Assembly: GCA_039814575.1 (NCBI GenBank)
Contig: JBCCAY010000021.1
Span: forward strand, 6,267 to 70,266
DNA length: 64,000 bases
Source: MED-G105 sp039814575
GTDB lineage: Bacteria > Pseudomonadota > Alphaproteobacteria > Caulobacterales > Parvularculaceae
Reading direction: 5' to 3'
Shown: piece by piece, positions 34,537 to 43,300 of the stretch
How positions within the stretch are numbered: the stretch's first letter is position 1
How the letters are laid out: every line of letters starts with the position of its first letter
Program-made: the position numbers and the translations under genes
The notes under the pieces: generated by a model
What the model was told of the DNA's origin: nothing
Databases searched by the model: none
What the model saw: the letters and a program-made list of their open reading frames with translations, nothing else

Positions 34537-35764
34537 CCCTGTCCTTTTGACGTTCTGCTTGCTGATTGCGTTTGTCGGCGCCGCGGCGGCGTCTTTGGCG
34601 ATTACGGATCGTTTGATCTCCGCACGCCTCTTGCTTGACCGGCCGAACGAACGCTCGAGCCATGAGCGCGAAACTCCGCGCTCTGGCGGCGTCGCGGTTT
34701 TCGCCGCATGGGCTGCGGCGATGATATTTTGCAGCTTAATTTATGCGCCGGCTGGCGGCTTAAGCGTCGGTGGGAATGGCGGCGTTTCTCCCGATGAGTT
34801 TATCGCTCTTGCGATGACCGGTTTGCTGGCCTTCGCCCTCGGCCTTGTTGACGATCATTCTAATCTCGCTGCGCGCCGTAAGCTTATATATCAAGTCGCC
34901 GCCGCGGCCCTCTTTGTTCTGATGTTCGGGGCGATCACGGCGGTTCCGCTGCCCTTTTTCGGGAGCGTCGCACTCGGCCTTTTCGGCCCCGTTCTGACGG
35001 TTTTTTGGATCGTCGCGTTTATGAACGCTTTTAACTTCATGGATGGCTTGAACGGTATCGCGGGGCTTAGCGCCATTGTTGTTGCGGTCGCCTTAGCCCT
35101 CGCTGCAGCGCTTGCCGGCGCGCTGGTGTGGGCGGTCGCCGCCGGCGTTCTGGCCGCTGCGATCGCAGGGTTCGCCTGGCGTAATTATCCTTCAGGGGCG
35201 ATATTCCTCGGCGACAGCGGATCTTTGTTCATTAGTTACGCGATTGCCGGCCTCGCGGTCCTCGCCGCTCGCGCCGGTGCTCCTGCTGGGCAAGGCGACG
35301 GTTTGACAATCCTCTTTGTGCCGATCGCCTTTATGCCGTTTTTGTTCGATGTTGCGTTTACGCTCGCCCACCGGGCGTGGCGCAAGCGGCCCTTAACCGA
35401 AGCCCATCGCGATCATCTTTATCAACTTTTGTCGCGTGACGGCGTTCCGGCGACAGTTGTGACCGGGCTTTATGCGGCGCTTGTCGCGGTGAGCTGCGTC
35501 ACCGCTTTCGCTGCTGACGCCATGCCGGCCGATCGGCAATGGATTGCGCCTTTGCTTTTGGCGATAGCGATGATGGGGCCGGCGATTTTCATCTATCGTC
35601 GCGCCCTCGCTCGTGGGTTGCTCATTGACCGTCCGCACTCTGAAAAACCAAGGCGGCAACGCCGTCGTGCGCACACTGTGGGCGACGATGCGCCCTTGCC
35701 GACGGGATCGCTCTATAAAGGGGCGGAATCGGACGTTAACGCCGGCGTCCAGGCCGCCGAATAA
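34496..35764 (+). CDS. WecA/MraY-like undecaprenyl-phosphate sugar-phosphate transferase
   Basis: 422 residues with about 11 membrane helices. It transfers a sugar-1-phosphate from a UDP-sugar to a polyprenyl phosphate. Family motifs: RPNERSSHERETPRSGGVA, LGLVDDHSNLAARRKLIYQ (Asp pair), FNFMDGLNGIAGL, YPSGAIFLGDSGSLFISY, and the cytoplasmic EAHRDHLYQLL His motif typical of WecA. The C-terminal 60 residues are hydrophilic and basic. Possible starts are GTG 34496 and ATGs 34511, 34514 and 34523; none has its own good ribosome site, and all overlap a short upstream frame. Confidence 0.9.
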   Translation: MSATLMMNAMAIHNPVLLTFCLLIAFVGAAAASLAITDRLISARLLLDRPNERSSHERETPRSGGVAVFAAWAAAMIFCSLIYAPAGGLSVGGNGGVSPDEFIALAMTGLLAFALGLVDDHSNLAARRKLIYQVAAAALFVLMFGAITAVPLPFFGSVALGLFGPVLTVFWIVAFMNAFNFMDGLNGIAGLSAIVVAVALALAAALAGALVWAVAAGVLAAAIAGFAWRNYPSGAIFLGDSGSLFISYAIAGLAVLAARAGAPAGQGDGLTILFVPIAFMPFLFDVAFTLAHRAWRKRPLTEAHRDHLYQLLSRDGVPATVVTGLYAALVAVSCVTAFAADAMPADRQWIAPLLLAIAMMGPAIFIYRRALARGLLIDRPHSEKPRRQRRRAHTVGDDAPLPTGSLYKGAESDVNAGVQAAE

Positions 35765-35789
35765 GCTGTGCACGTACATTTGAATGAAT

Positions 35790-36833
35790 TTAATACGCCC
35801 GCTCAATCGACTGGCGAGCGATTTCATGCAGCGCGTCGGCATATTCGCTTTGCGGCGCTGCGCTTAACGTCGCCATGGCGGCGTCGGCGTATCCGCGCGC
35901 AGTTTCCAAGGTTCGATCAATGACGCCGCGGCGGTCCATAATGTCGAGGGCGGCGGCGAAGTCGTCATCACCGTGTTCGCCACGGCCGATCGTGCGCACC
36001 CAGAACGCGCGCTCTTCTTGCGTTGCTTCGGCCAGCGCATAGACCACGGGCAAGGTCATTTTGCCTTCCCGAAAATCATCGCCCACCGATTTGCCGAGCG
36101 CGCCTTCGTCGCCAGAATAGTCGAGCGCATCGTCCACCAACTGATAGGCGAGGCCCAAATTCCGGCCATAATCGCGCATGGCGGCGACGGTCGCAGGGGC
36201 GGCTTTCGCGATGACGGCGCCCACTTCAGACGCCGCTGCAAAGAGTGCAGCCGTTTTGGCGTCGACGACGGCGAGATACGTGTCAAAGTCGGTGTCGACA
36301 TTTTTTTGCGTGCCGAGCTGCAGCACTTCGCCTTCGGCGATAATGCCGGCGGCGCGAGAGAGGATTTTCAAAACCTCAAGATCGCCGGTCGCGACCATCA
36401 ATTCGAACGAGCGGGAGAAGATGAAATCGCCGACGAGGACGCTTTCTTTGTTCCCCCAAAGAACATTCGCCGTCGACGCGCCGCGGCGTAGCGCCGATTC
36501 GTCGACCACGTCGTCATGCAGAAGCGTCGCCCCATGGATGAGTTCAACCGCCGCGGCGAGGCGCACATGGTTGCGGCCTTCATATCCGAGCATCGCGGCG
36601 GCGCTCAGCGTCAACAAAGGGCGCAAGCGCTTACCGCCGGCGCCGACCAAATGACCGCCGAGTTCTGGGATCATCGCGACGGGCGAGGCGAGGCAGTCGA
36701 GAAGTTCCGCGTCGACGCGCTCGAGATCGTCAGCGCAAAGCGCGCGCAAGCGTGCGACGGCGGGCGCAAAAGCGCCGTCGTCTGCGCGTTTGCGCGGTAT
36801 CCGGCGGGCGGCGGCGTCGAGGACGAGGCTCAA
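35790..36833 (-). CDS. ispB: Polyprenyl (octa/decaprenyl) diphosphate synthase
   Basis: 347 residues. Trans-prenyltransferase making the ubiquinone side chain. GAGGKRLRPLLTLSAAAM, the first Asp-rich motif TLLHDDVVDESALRRG, LVGDFIFSRSFELM, and the second Asp-rich motif AYQLVDDALDYSGDEGALGKS are intact. It converges with the glycosyltransferase gene 25 bases away. The start is TTG 36833 with GGAGA upstream. Product chain length cannot be read with confidence. Confidence 0.93.
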   Translation of the reverse strand: MSLVLDAAARRIPRKRADDGAFAPAVARLRALCADDLERVDAELLDCLASPVAMIPELGGHLVGAGGKRLRPLLTLSAAAMLGYEGRNHVRLAAAVELIHGATLLHDDVVDESALRRGASTANVLWGNKESVLVGDFIFSRSFELMVATGDLEVLKILSRAAGIIAEGEVLQLGTQKNVDTDFDTYLAVVDAKTAALFAAASEVGAVIAKAAPATVAAMRDYGRNLGLAYQLVDDALDYSGDEGALGKSVGDDFREGKMTLPVVYALAEATQEERAFWVRTIGRGEHGDDDFAAALDIMDRRGVIDRTLETARGYADAAMATLSAAPQSEYADALHEIARQSIERAY

Positions 36834-37140
36834 TGAACTCTCCAGCGGATGTCGTAAGGCGGTTCATAACCACCACCGACTTGGATTGAATTTGGGTCTT
36901 CGCGCACAGCCGGTCAAGCGACGCGCCTTGCGACCTCTTTACGTCGTCTTTTTGACGGCGATTGCAAAGGCGCGCAATGCGTCCTCGCCGACATTTGCTT
37001 GGCGGCCCTTCCAAGCGCTGCCGCGCCGTCAACGACAGCCTGCGCTTTGTCGATGCAATGCGGCGTTTCACCTCAATCCAAAGCGGTTGAGCTGGGGCGA
37101 TCGATTGAAAATCGCCAGCGGCGCCTCTAGATCCCAATCC
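36834..37140. other. 307-base gap between divergent ispB and S49 peptidase genes
   Basis: No gene is supported. It should contain promoters for both divergent genes. A frame continues upstream of the peptidase ATG but has no ribosome site or conserved sequence. Confidence 0.5.
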
Positions 37141-38070
37141 ATGAGCAAAAATCCCCCATTTTTAAGACGTTTGTGGTCGGCGTTGCCGTTCGTTAAAGAT
37201 TCGCGACCTTTGGTTACGGTGCTAGAACTGTCGGGCGTCATCGGCGTTTCTAGCGGTCTTGGCGATCGTGGACTGTCCCACGCCAAAGTCGAAAAGGTCA
37301 TTGCGGCGGCGTTTCAGCCAAAGGACCTCTCGGCGGTCGCGCTTGCGATTAATTCGCCCGGCGGTTCGCCGGTGCAGTCGCATCTCATCATGCGGGCGAT
37401 CCGGCGCGCTGCGGAAAAAGCGAAAGTCCCGGTGCTCGCGTTTATCGAAGACGCCGGCGCTTCTGGGGGATATATGCTGGCCCTCGCCGGCGATGAGATT
37501 TACGCCGATGAGGCGTCGATCGTCGGGTCAATCGGCGTTATCTCGGCCGGGTTCGGGTTCACAACCGCGATTGATCGGTTGGGCATTGAGCGCCGGGTTT
37601 ATACGGCAGGCGAAAGTAAGAGCCAGCTGGACCCATTTCGGCCAGAAAACGACGCGGACATCGCTAAACTCGACACTATTCTAACGGAGATGCACGCCCA
37701 TTTTATTGGGCTTGTCAAAGAGCGCCGGGGCACAGCGCTGAACGATGCGTTCGACGACCTGTTTACCGGTGCTTTTTGGACGGCGGGGCCCGCTCATGAG
37801 CGTGGGCTCATCGACGGAATCGGGCGGCTCGACGAATTTCTGCAGACCCGGTTCGGCGAAACGGTTAGAATTAAACGGATATTTCGACGCTCAACGCCGT
37901 TTCGAAGGCTATTCGGCGCGCGGCGGGCTCTCTCGCCGATGCCCGGTCAGATCATGGGTGCCAGTGATGAGCCGTTGGTCGACCTCGCGGGCGGCCTGGC
38001 GGACGGTTTGGCGGACGGCGTTTTTTCGGCGCTCGAAGAACGGGCCTTTTGGGCGCGTATCGGCCTTTGA
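37141..38070 (+). CDS. S49 family serine peptidase (SppA/SohB-like)
   Basis: 309 residues. Signal peptide peptidase-type protein with one S49 domain: LVTVLELSGVIG, VALAINSPGGSPVQS, nucleophile Ser in EDAGASGGYMLALAGD (S108), and general-base Lys in GESKSQLDPF (K160). No clear N-terminal membrane anchor is present, unlike E. coli SppA. The C-terminus has a small repeat (GGLADGLADG). ATG 37141 is preferred over upstream in-frame codons, which extend into non-conserved sequence. Confidence 0.9.
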   Translation: MSKNPPFLRRLWSALPFVKDSRPLVTVLELSGVIGVSSGLGDRGLSHAKVEKVIAAAFQPKDLSAVALAINSPGGSPVQSHLIMRAIRRAAEKAKVPVLAFIEDAGASGGYMLALAGDEIYADEASIVGSIGVISAGFGFTTAIDRLGIERRVYTAGESKSQLDPFRPENDADIAKLDTILTEMHAHFIGLVKERRGTALNDAFDDLFTGAFWTAGPAHERGLIDGIGRLDEFLQTRFGETVRIKRIFRRSTPFRRLFGARRALSPMPGQIMGASDEPLVDLAGGLADGLADGVFSALEERAFWARIGL

Positions 38071-38246
38071 GCGACTTCTTGTTCGTTGCTGCGTGCCGAC
38101 GTTGCAAGGATCCCTTAGCGGCGCTCGCGCGTAAACCCTATTAGGGGTGCGATCGACCAGACTGTTGTTGAGGGGGTCGATTGCATTTGCGATTATCTCG
38201 TTCAGCGTCGCGTTAAATCGTCGTTTTGAAGAGGAAGAGGAGCGCC

Positions 38247-38462
38247 ATGGGGCCAGTAATGGGTTTTATTGCCGGTGCTGCAACGCTTGGCGGGGCGGTG
38301 GCGCTCTATCGGCTCGCCCATCGCCGCGCCGCCGCCGTGCGCGCCTCGATCGATGAGATGAGACGCCACGCCTCTGAAGCAACCCAAGGCGGCGCCGGTG
38401 ATCGCGGCGCTTTGATGGATTATGAGAAAGACCAAGACGGTGTTTTTCGGCCGAAGCCCTAG
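38247..38462 (+). CDS. Small single-pass membrane protein, unknown
   Basis: 71 residues. The N-terminus MGPVMGFIAGAATLGGAVALY is one membrane helix, followed by a basic helix (HRRAAAVRASIDEMRRHAS) and a C-terminal YEKDQDGVFRPKP. AGGAG lies 6 bases before ATG 38247, which is preferred over an upstream TTG. I do not recognise a family. It stands alone between the S49 peptidase and an exonuclease-like gene. Confidence 0.65.
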   Translation: MGPVMGFIAGAATLGGAVALYRLAHRRAAAVRASIDEMRRHASEATQGGAGDRGALMDYEKDQDGVFRPKP

Positions 38463-38761
38463 CGCGTGGCCGATTGCAATCTTTCTTTTTGGAAAAGGCC
38501 TAGGCGCCCTAGGTAATGCGCTATTTTTTACCCGTCGGCGCTTGGGACGTTGCGATGGGCTTCATTGCAACTAGCGTTTTCGCTATTGTTGTTTGAATTT
38601 TACCCGCTTGCCCGCGCAAGCGTGCTATTTTGCGCGTGAGGGTGCTGGCAATTGCGCGCGCCCTTAGGCGCTGACCTACAAAAACAATGAAGGCCGGAAC
38701 AATAAAGGCCGGTCAGGAATAACTTGGGAAGAAACGCCGTTGGTGGCGTAAATTGGGCTCT

Positions 38762-39427
38762 ATGTGCGCCAAACAATCAGGCGACGACAAGCAGGTATCG
38801 GTTCCGGCGGCGTCGATGTCCGGGCCAGAATTGACCCCAGGGCCTGGGCGAGAGGACGCACACGCTCAGTCTGTCGTTGCATTTCTAGATTTCGAAGCTT
38901 CCGGGCTTGGCGCGCAGTCCTGGCCTATCGAGGTGGGATGGGCGATTGCGGCCGCGCCTAAAGCATACGACGATTCAAGCGCTTGGCGCGGCGCTCCTGA
39001 CGACGCTCTTGAAGCCGTCGCTGCGCCGCCGGCGGAGGCGGCGCTTATCGCCCCCGATGCGCGTTGGTCGATGGACGCCTGGGATCCCACGGCGGAACGC
39101 TTGCATGGTTTATCTATCGACTGCCTGCGCAAGGACGGCGCGCCTGCGGTGCAAGTCTGCGCTCGGTTGAACGCCGCTTTGGCCGGTGTGCGGGTTTACT
39201 CCGACGCGACGAATTGGGACGGCTTTTGGCTGATGCGTCTCTACGAGGTCGGTGGGTTACGACCGTCTTTTGAGTTGTTGGACTTCGCCGGTCTTATTCG
39301 TCCGCTTATCGGGCCGCATGAAGCGGCGTTTTTTGAGGCGGCCAAAGCCGCGCCGCCGCGCCGCCACCGAGCGGCGCCGGACGCGGTGCATTTGCGCGCG
39401 CTGTTTGAAATAGCCTGCGCTATTTGA
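38762..39427 (+). CDS. DEDDh 3'-5' exonuclease-like protein
   Basis: 221 residues. Exo I-like motif VAFLDFEASGLGAQSWPIEVGWA (Asp and Glu), Exo II-like YSDATNWDGFWLMRL, and Exo III-like HRAAPDAVHLRALFE (His and Asp) are in the right order for the RNase T / DnaQ fold. The 45 residues before motif I are low-complexity. Substrate is unknown; relatives act on RNA or DNA ends. The start is uncertain (TTG 38753, ATG 38762 or ATG 38816; no strong ribosome site). Confidence 0.75.
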   Translation: MCAKQSGDDKQVSVPAASMSGPELTPGPGREDAHAQSVVAFLDFEASGLGAQSWPIEVGWAIAAAPKAYDDSSAWRGAPDDALEAVAAPPAEAALIAPDARWSMDAWDPTAERLHGLSIDCLRKDGAPAVQVCARLNAALAGVRVYSDATNWDGFWLMRLYEVGGLRPSFELLDFAGLIRPLIGPHEAAFFEAAKAAPPRRHRAAPDAVHLRALFEIACAI

Positions 39428-39655
39428 TTTTGGGCGACGTCATTGTTTAAGTCACCCTATTGTTTAAGTCGCTCAGGGGTTGCGGGTAAGGTTTTGCGTT
39501 CCGACTCCAGTCTTTGAGCTGGGCCTCGCTCTCAAAAGCCTTGGAGCGAGCGCTAGAGTTTGCTAAGCGCCGCTGATCATTGCTTTGTCGGCGCGCCTTG
39601 TCGGCAGCAACACACCTATTAGTTTTAGCGCGTTAACCAATCGAGGATGTCCGCC

Positions 39656-40450
39656 ATGAGCGAAACCCAAGCCGCGCCGCAAGTCACCGGCAAAATGTTC
39701 CTATTCGACCGTCCGGAACTTTTGACCCCTGAAACCCATGGTTCGTTGACCCTTAAGAACGCCGAGCGTCCATTTGAATTCACCGCTAAAGTTCGCGCTT
39801 TGCCGCTGACCGTTTCAGAGATCCCGGCTGCCGCACGCGATTATCCGGTCATTTTCGCCGCCGCTGATAATCCGCTGCCGATGGCTGTTGTCGGTATTAT
39901 TGACGACAATAACCTATTCGTTACGGACACCGGCCAGTGGGAAGATCATCGCTATATTCCGGGCTATGTGCGGCGATATCCGTTCGGCGCCGCCTACGAG
40001 ACCGGCTCGGATCGTTATGCGATCGTCGTCGACGCCAGTTATTCCGGCTTCGACGCCTCGGGCGACATTCAACTTTTCGAAAACGGCGAGCCGACGCAGT
40101 TCACTAAAGACGCCGTCGATTTTACGCAAAAGTATGAACAAGACCGCCAGATGACTCAGCGGTTTGTCGAAGAAATCAAAAAGATTGATGTCCTCAGCGG
40201 GCAAACCGCTCAGTATACGCCGCAAGGCGGCGATGAGCAGGTCGCCTTCGCCCAATATGTCGGCGTTGACGAGAACAAGCTGAAAGGGTTGCCTGACGAA
40301 GATATTTTGCGTTTGCGCAATAATGGCTTGTTGCCGGTGCTATACGCCCAGTTGATGTCGATGGGTAATTGGCGCGTGTTGGTGACGCGCCGCGCGGCGA
40401 AATTCAACCTAACGGAACAAAACGTGTTCCAACCTTTGCAACTGTCTTAA
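39656..40450 (+). CDS. SapC family protein
   Basis: 264 residues. SapC pattern: FLFDRPELLTPETHGSLTLK, ALPLTVSEIPAAARDYPVIFA, MAVVGIIDDNNLFV, WEDHRYIPGYVRRYPF, and a C-terminal LMSMGNWRVLVTRR. The family was named from Campylobacter S-layer loci and is common as a single gene in alphaproteobacteria; its role here is unknown. ATG 39656 with GAGG 9 bases upstream is preferred to ATG 39647. A strong hairpin terminator follows. Confidence 0.9.
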   Translation: MSETQAAPQVTGKMFLFDRPELLTPETHGSLTLKNAERPFEFTAKVRALPLTVSEIPAAARDYPVIFAAADNPLPMAVVGIIDDNNLFVTDTGQWEDHRYIPGYVRRYPFGAAYETGSDRYAIVVDASYSGFDASGDIQLFENGEPTQFTKDAVDFTQKYEQDRQMTQRFVEEIKKIDVLSGQTAQYTPQGGDEQVAFAQYVGVDENKLKGLPDEDILRLRNNGLLPVLYAQLMSMGNWRVLVTRRAAKFNLTEQNVFQPLQLS

Positions 40451-40542
40451 AGACAGCTGAACGGCGTCAGTGGCTTTAATAGCCGCGGGCGTATTACAGT
40501 GTTGTCGCCGCGACTATTGGTAAATGTGTGAAAAAGCGCCAG

Positions 40543-40576
40543 GAGCCCGCCGATCTCAAAACGAGACGGCGGGCTC
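40543..40576 (+). terminator. Terminator hairpin after sapC
   Basis: Arms GAGCCCGCCG (40543-40552) and CGGCGGGCTC (40567-40576) form a perfect 10-bp stem, with a further TCTC/GAGA pairing inside, followed by TCGTGTTTTC. It lies about 90 bases after sapC and before the preferred DsbD-like start. Confidence 0.8.
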
Positions 40577-40665
40577 TCGTGTTTTCACAATCCGGCGACT
40601 TTAAGGGCTTAGCGATAGTCTTCGCATTGGCTGGAATTCCATTTCAGGCTAGGAGCGTCAGCGTT

Positions 40666-42876
40666 ATGACCCACTGGCTGTTCGTCATTTTCGCCGCGGC
40701 GGTTGTGTTGATCAACCCGTCGCGAGCGCAGCTTTTCTCCGCCGTTAATGCGCAAACGGACGGCCTTAGCGCTGTGGCGGAGACCGAACGGGCGAGAAGC
40801 GCGTTCGCGCCCGAGCGCGCAGGGTTCGCGCCGGGCGAAACGACCTGGTTCGTATTCAGACAAAACCTTGCTGACGGCTGGCATGTCTATTGGCGCAATC
40901 CGGGCGATTCCGGGTTGCCGCTGGAATTCGCTTGGGAACTGCCTGAGGGCTATCAAACCGGCGAAATCCTGTATCCGCCGCCGGAGCGCACACCGGTCGG
41001 CGACTATGTCAATTTTGGCCATCATCATGATCCGGTGTTTTTGGCGCCGGTGACGGCGCCCGCGAACGCAGCGCCCGGAGACGTCGTGCCGGTGAAAGTC
41101 ACCGCTACTTGGCTCATCTGTGAAGAAATTTGCGTTCCGGAAACGGCCATTTTTGAAATGTCGGTGCCCGTCTTGTCGGCGCCGCCATTCGTGTCGACTG
41201 AGCGCGCCTATGCTGACGACGCGCGCGCGACGGCGCCGGCGCCCCATGTCGGCGCTTCGACATTATATGTCGGCGGCGATGCGCCCGTGCTTGTGGTGGA
41301 AGACTGGATTGAAGACGCGCGCAATGCTGAGGGCGCCTTCATCTTTCCGGATAAGGAAGGGTTTATCGCACCCGCGGCCTTGCAAATCACTGCGTCGGTC
41401 GGATCGGATGCAGCCTTTCAGCTAACGCCCGCGGAAGAAGGCGCCTCTTTTCTGGTGCTCGATGCGTTGACGGGCGTCGTCGGTGCGGGCGTTATGGGCG
41501 AGGTGCCGAGCGATTACCGAACCGTGTCGGCGGCGATCATTGACGAACCAGCGCCGACGCCGGTTCTCAAAGCCATTAGCGCGGCGATGTCATCGTCGGC
41601 GGTTTCGGAATCCGTGAACGCGGTTTCTGGGACGGCGTCCGGGTTTTTTCTACTCGCGCTTGCGGCGTTTTTCGGCGGCGCGTTGTTGAATGTCATGCCG
41701 TGCGTATTCCCGATCCTCTTTATCAAAGCAGCGGGCTTCATCGAAGCGAGCGGCGACGAGCGTTCAAGGGCAGGGCGCCATGCGGCGGCCTATGTCGGCG
41801 GCGTTGTCGCGACGTTTTTGAGCCTTGGCGCTGCGCTTCTAATTTTAAGAGCCGGCGGCGCTGCGCTCGGCTGGGGCTTCCATTTGCAGTCGCCGATTGT
41901 CGTCGCTTTATCCGCTTACGTCTTATTTCTCGTCGCGCTTAATCTCGCGGGCGTCTTTGAGCTGGGGTCGAGCTTGCAAAATGTCGGCGGTGGTCTCGCG
42001 GAGAAAAAAGGGCTGGCGGGCGCGTTCTTTACCGGCGTCTTAGCGGTCTTTGTCGCCGCGCCGTGTATTGGGCCATTATTGAGCGCGCCGATGGGCGCGG
42101 CGGTTTTTTTGCCGCCGGCGCTGGGCATGGCGATGTTCGCCCTAATGGCCCTCGGGCTCGCTGCGCCTTACGCGCTTTTAACGACGATACCGGCGCTTGC
42201 GCGCGCCTTGCCGCGGCCTGGGCCTTGGATGGCGATTATGAAGCATGCGCTCGCCTTCCCAGTATTGGGCGCGGCGGCTTATTTCGTGTGGGTTTTGGCG
42301 GCGCAAACGGGCGGGCCCGGCTTGGCGCGCGGGTTCTTCGGCCTGATTGTCCTTGCCTTCGCCGCTTGGCTCTTCGGTCTTTCCCAGAAAGGAGCGCGCG
42401 GCGCTTTTTTGCCTGTGCTCGCCCTCGCAGCGTCTGTGTTGGCGCTGGCGCCGATTGGGCGGTTGGAGCTTATCGAGGACGGGGCCGACGGCTCAAGCGT
42501 CCGCGGCGGCTATGGCGGGTTGGAAGCGATCGCATGGAGCGACGCGGCAATCGCCGAGCACCGCGCCTTAGGCGAGGGTGTTTTTGTTGATTTCACCGCC
42601 GCTTGGTGCGTCACCTGCCAATTCAACAAAGCGACGATCCTCTCTCGGCGGTCCGTCGCGAAGCTGTTTGACGCCCACAATGTGCGTTTGATGGCGGCCG
42701 ATTGGACCCGGCGCGATCCCAAAATCACCGAAGCATTGCAAGGCTTCGGCGCCAGCGGTGTGCCGCTCTATGTCTATTATCCGCCACAGGGCGCGCCGCA
42801 GGTCTTGTCGCTGCCCTTAACGGAACGCGGCGTCGCCGCCGCTTTCGCGTCGGGCGCGGGCGATGTCGGCGATTAA
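40666..42876 (+). CDS. DsbD-like thiol:disulfide interchange protein with C-terminal thioredoxin domain
   Basis: 736 residues. Signal peptide (LFVIFAAAVVLINPSRA), then a periplasmic domain with WHVYWRNPGDSGLP and the Cys pair WLICEEICVPE. A DsbD/CcdA-type membrane domain holds NVMPCVFPILFIKA and APCIGPLLSAPMG. The C-terminal thioredoxin domain has FTAAWCVTCQFNK. Electrons would flow from cytoplasmic thioredoxin through the membrane Cys pair to periplasmic partners. An in-frame GTG at 40528 lies before the sapC terminator; ATG 40666 with AGGAG gives a proper signal peptide and is preferred. Confidence 0.92.
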   Translation: MTHWLFVIFAAAVVLINPSRAQLFSAVNAQTDGLSAVAETERARSAFAPERAGFAPGETTWFVFRQNLADGWHVYWRNPGDSGLPLEFAWELPEGYQTGEILYPPPERTPVGDYVNFGHHHDPVFLAPVTAPANAAPGDVVPVKVTATWLICEEICVPETAIFEMSVPVLSAPPFVSTERAYADDARATAPAPHVGASTLYVGGDAPVLVVEDWIEDARNAEGAFIFPDKEGFIAPAALQITASVGSDAAFQLTPAEEGASFLVLDALTGVVGAGVMGEVPSDYRTVSAAIIDEPAPTPVLKAISAAMSSSAVSESVNAVSGTASGFFLLALAAFFGGALLNVMPCVFPILFIKAAGFIEASGDERSRAGRHAAAYVGGVVATFLSLGAALLILRAGGAALGWGFHLQSPIVVALSAYVLFLVALNLAGVFELGSSLQNVGGGLAEKKGLAGAFFTGVLAVFVAAPCIGPLLSAPMGAAVFLPPALGMAMFALMALGLAAPYALLTTIPALARALPRPGPWMAIMKHALAFPVLGAAAYFVWVLAAQTGGPGLARGFFGLIVLAFAAWLFGLSQKGARGAFLPVLALAASVLALAPIGRLELIEDGADGSSVRGGYGGLEAIAWSDAAIAEHRALGEGVFVDFTAAWCVTCQFNKATILSRRSVAKLFDAHNVRLMAADWTRRDPKITEALQGFGASGVPLYVYYPPQGAPQVLSLPLTERGVAAAFASGAGDVGD

Positions 42877-42915
42877 AAATCGCTAGCGCCCAGCGGTTTT
42901 CTTCGTCGCGATCGG

Positions 42916-43140
42916 CTAGTTTTCAGCAGAACCAGCAGCCAGCGCCGCCGTTTGCGGACCCACATTTTCTGTCGCCCCGGGGGAGGCGGTGTTGGGGGCC
43001 GCTTTTAGGGCGAATATCGCCGATACGGCGATCACCGCGGCGGCGTTCTTAGCGCTGCGGACGACGATGCCGCGCGACGCTGCGATCGACCGGTGATTTT
43101 CTGGGGGGCGGGGCTCTTGGACAATACGCGTCATACTCAT
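42916..43140 (-). CDS. Possible small membrane protein
   Basis: 74 residues. MSMTRIVQEPRPPENH is followed by a hydrophobic segment AAAVIAVSAIFALKAAP and an Ala/Gly-rich tail. GAAGG lies 7 bases before ATG 43140, which supports translation. No family is recognised. It sits alone in the 424-base gap between the DsbD-like gene and pgi, on the opposite strand. Confidence 0.4.
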   Translation of the reverse strand: MSMTRIVQEPRPPENHRSIAASRGIVVRSAKNAAAVIAVSAIFALKAAPNTASPGATENVGPQTAALAAGSAEN

Positions 43141-43300
43141 AACGCGCCTTCTTTAGCGCGCGTCGTTTAAGAAGCGTTGAGGGGGATTGATAAAATCCTT
43201 ATGAGCAGGGACGCCGACGTTGTCGTAGGGGCGGCGAAGGCGTTCTTGGCTGGGTCTTTAAGGCGGCCGGCCGCACCAGAAAGAAACGGGGCGCGAGCGC

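Noticed and set aside
39441..39469. CtrA site formed by the two TTAA in the direct repeat
   Set aside because: The TTAA halves are 13 bases apart rather than the 7 needed.
40528..40665. Upstream start for the DsbD-like gene
   Set aside because: GTG 40528 lies before a perfect terminator hairpin and would bury the signal peptide; ATG 40666 has AGGAG and starts the signal sequence.
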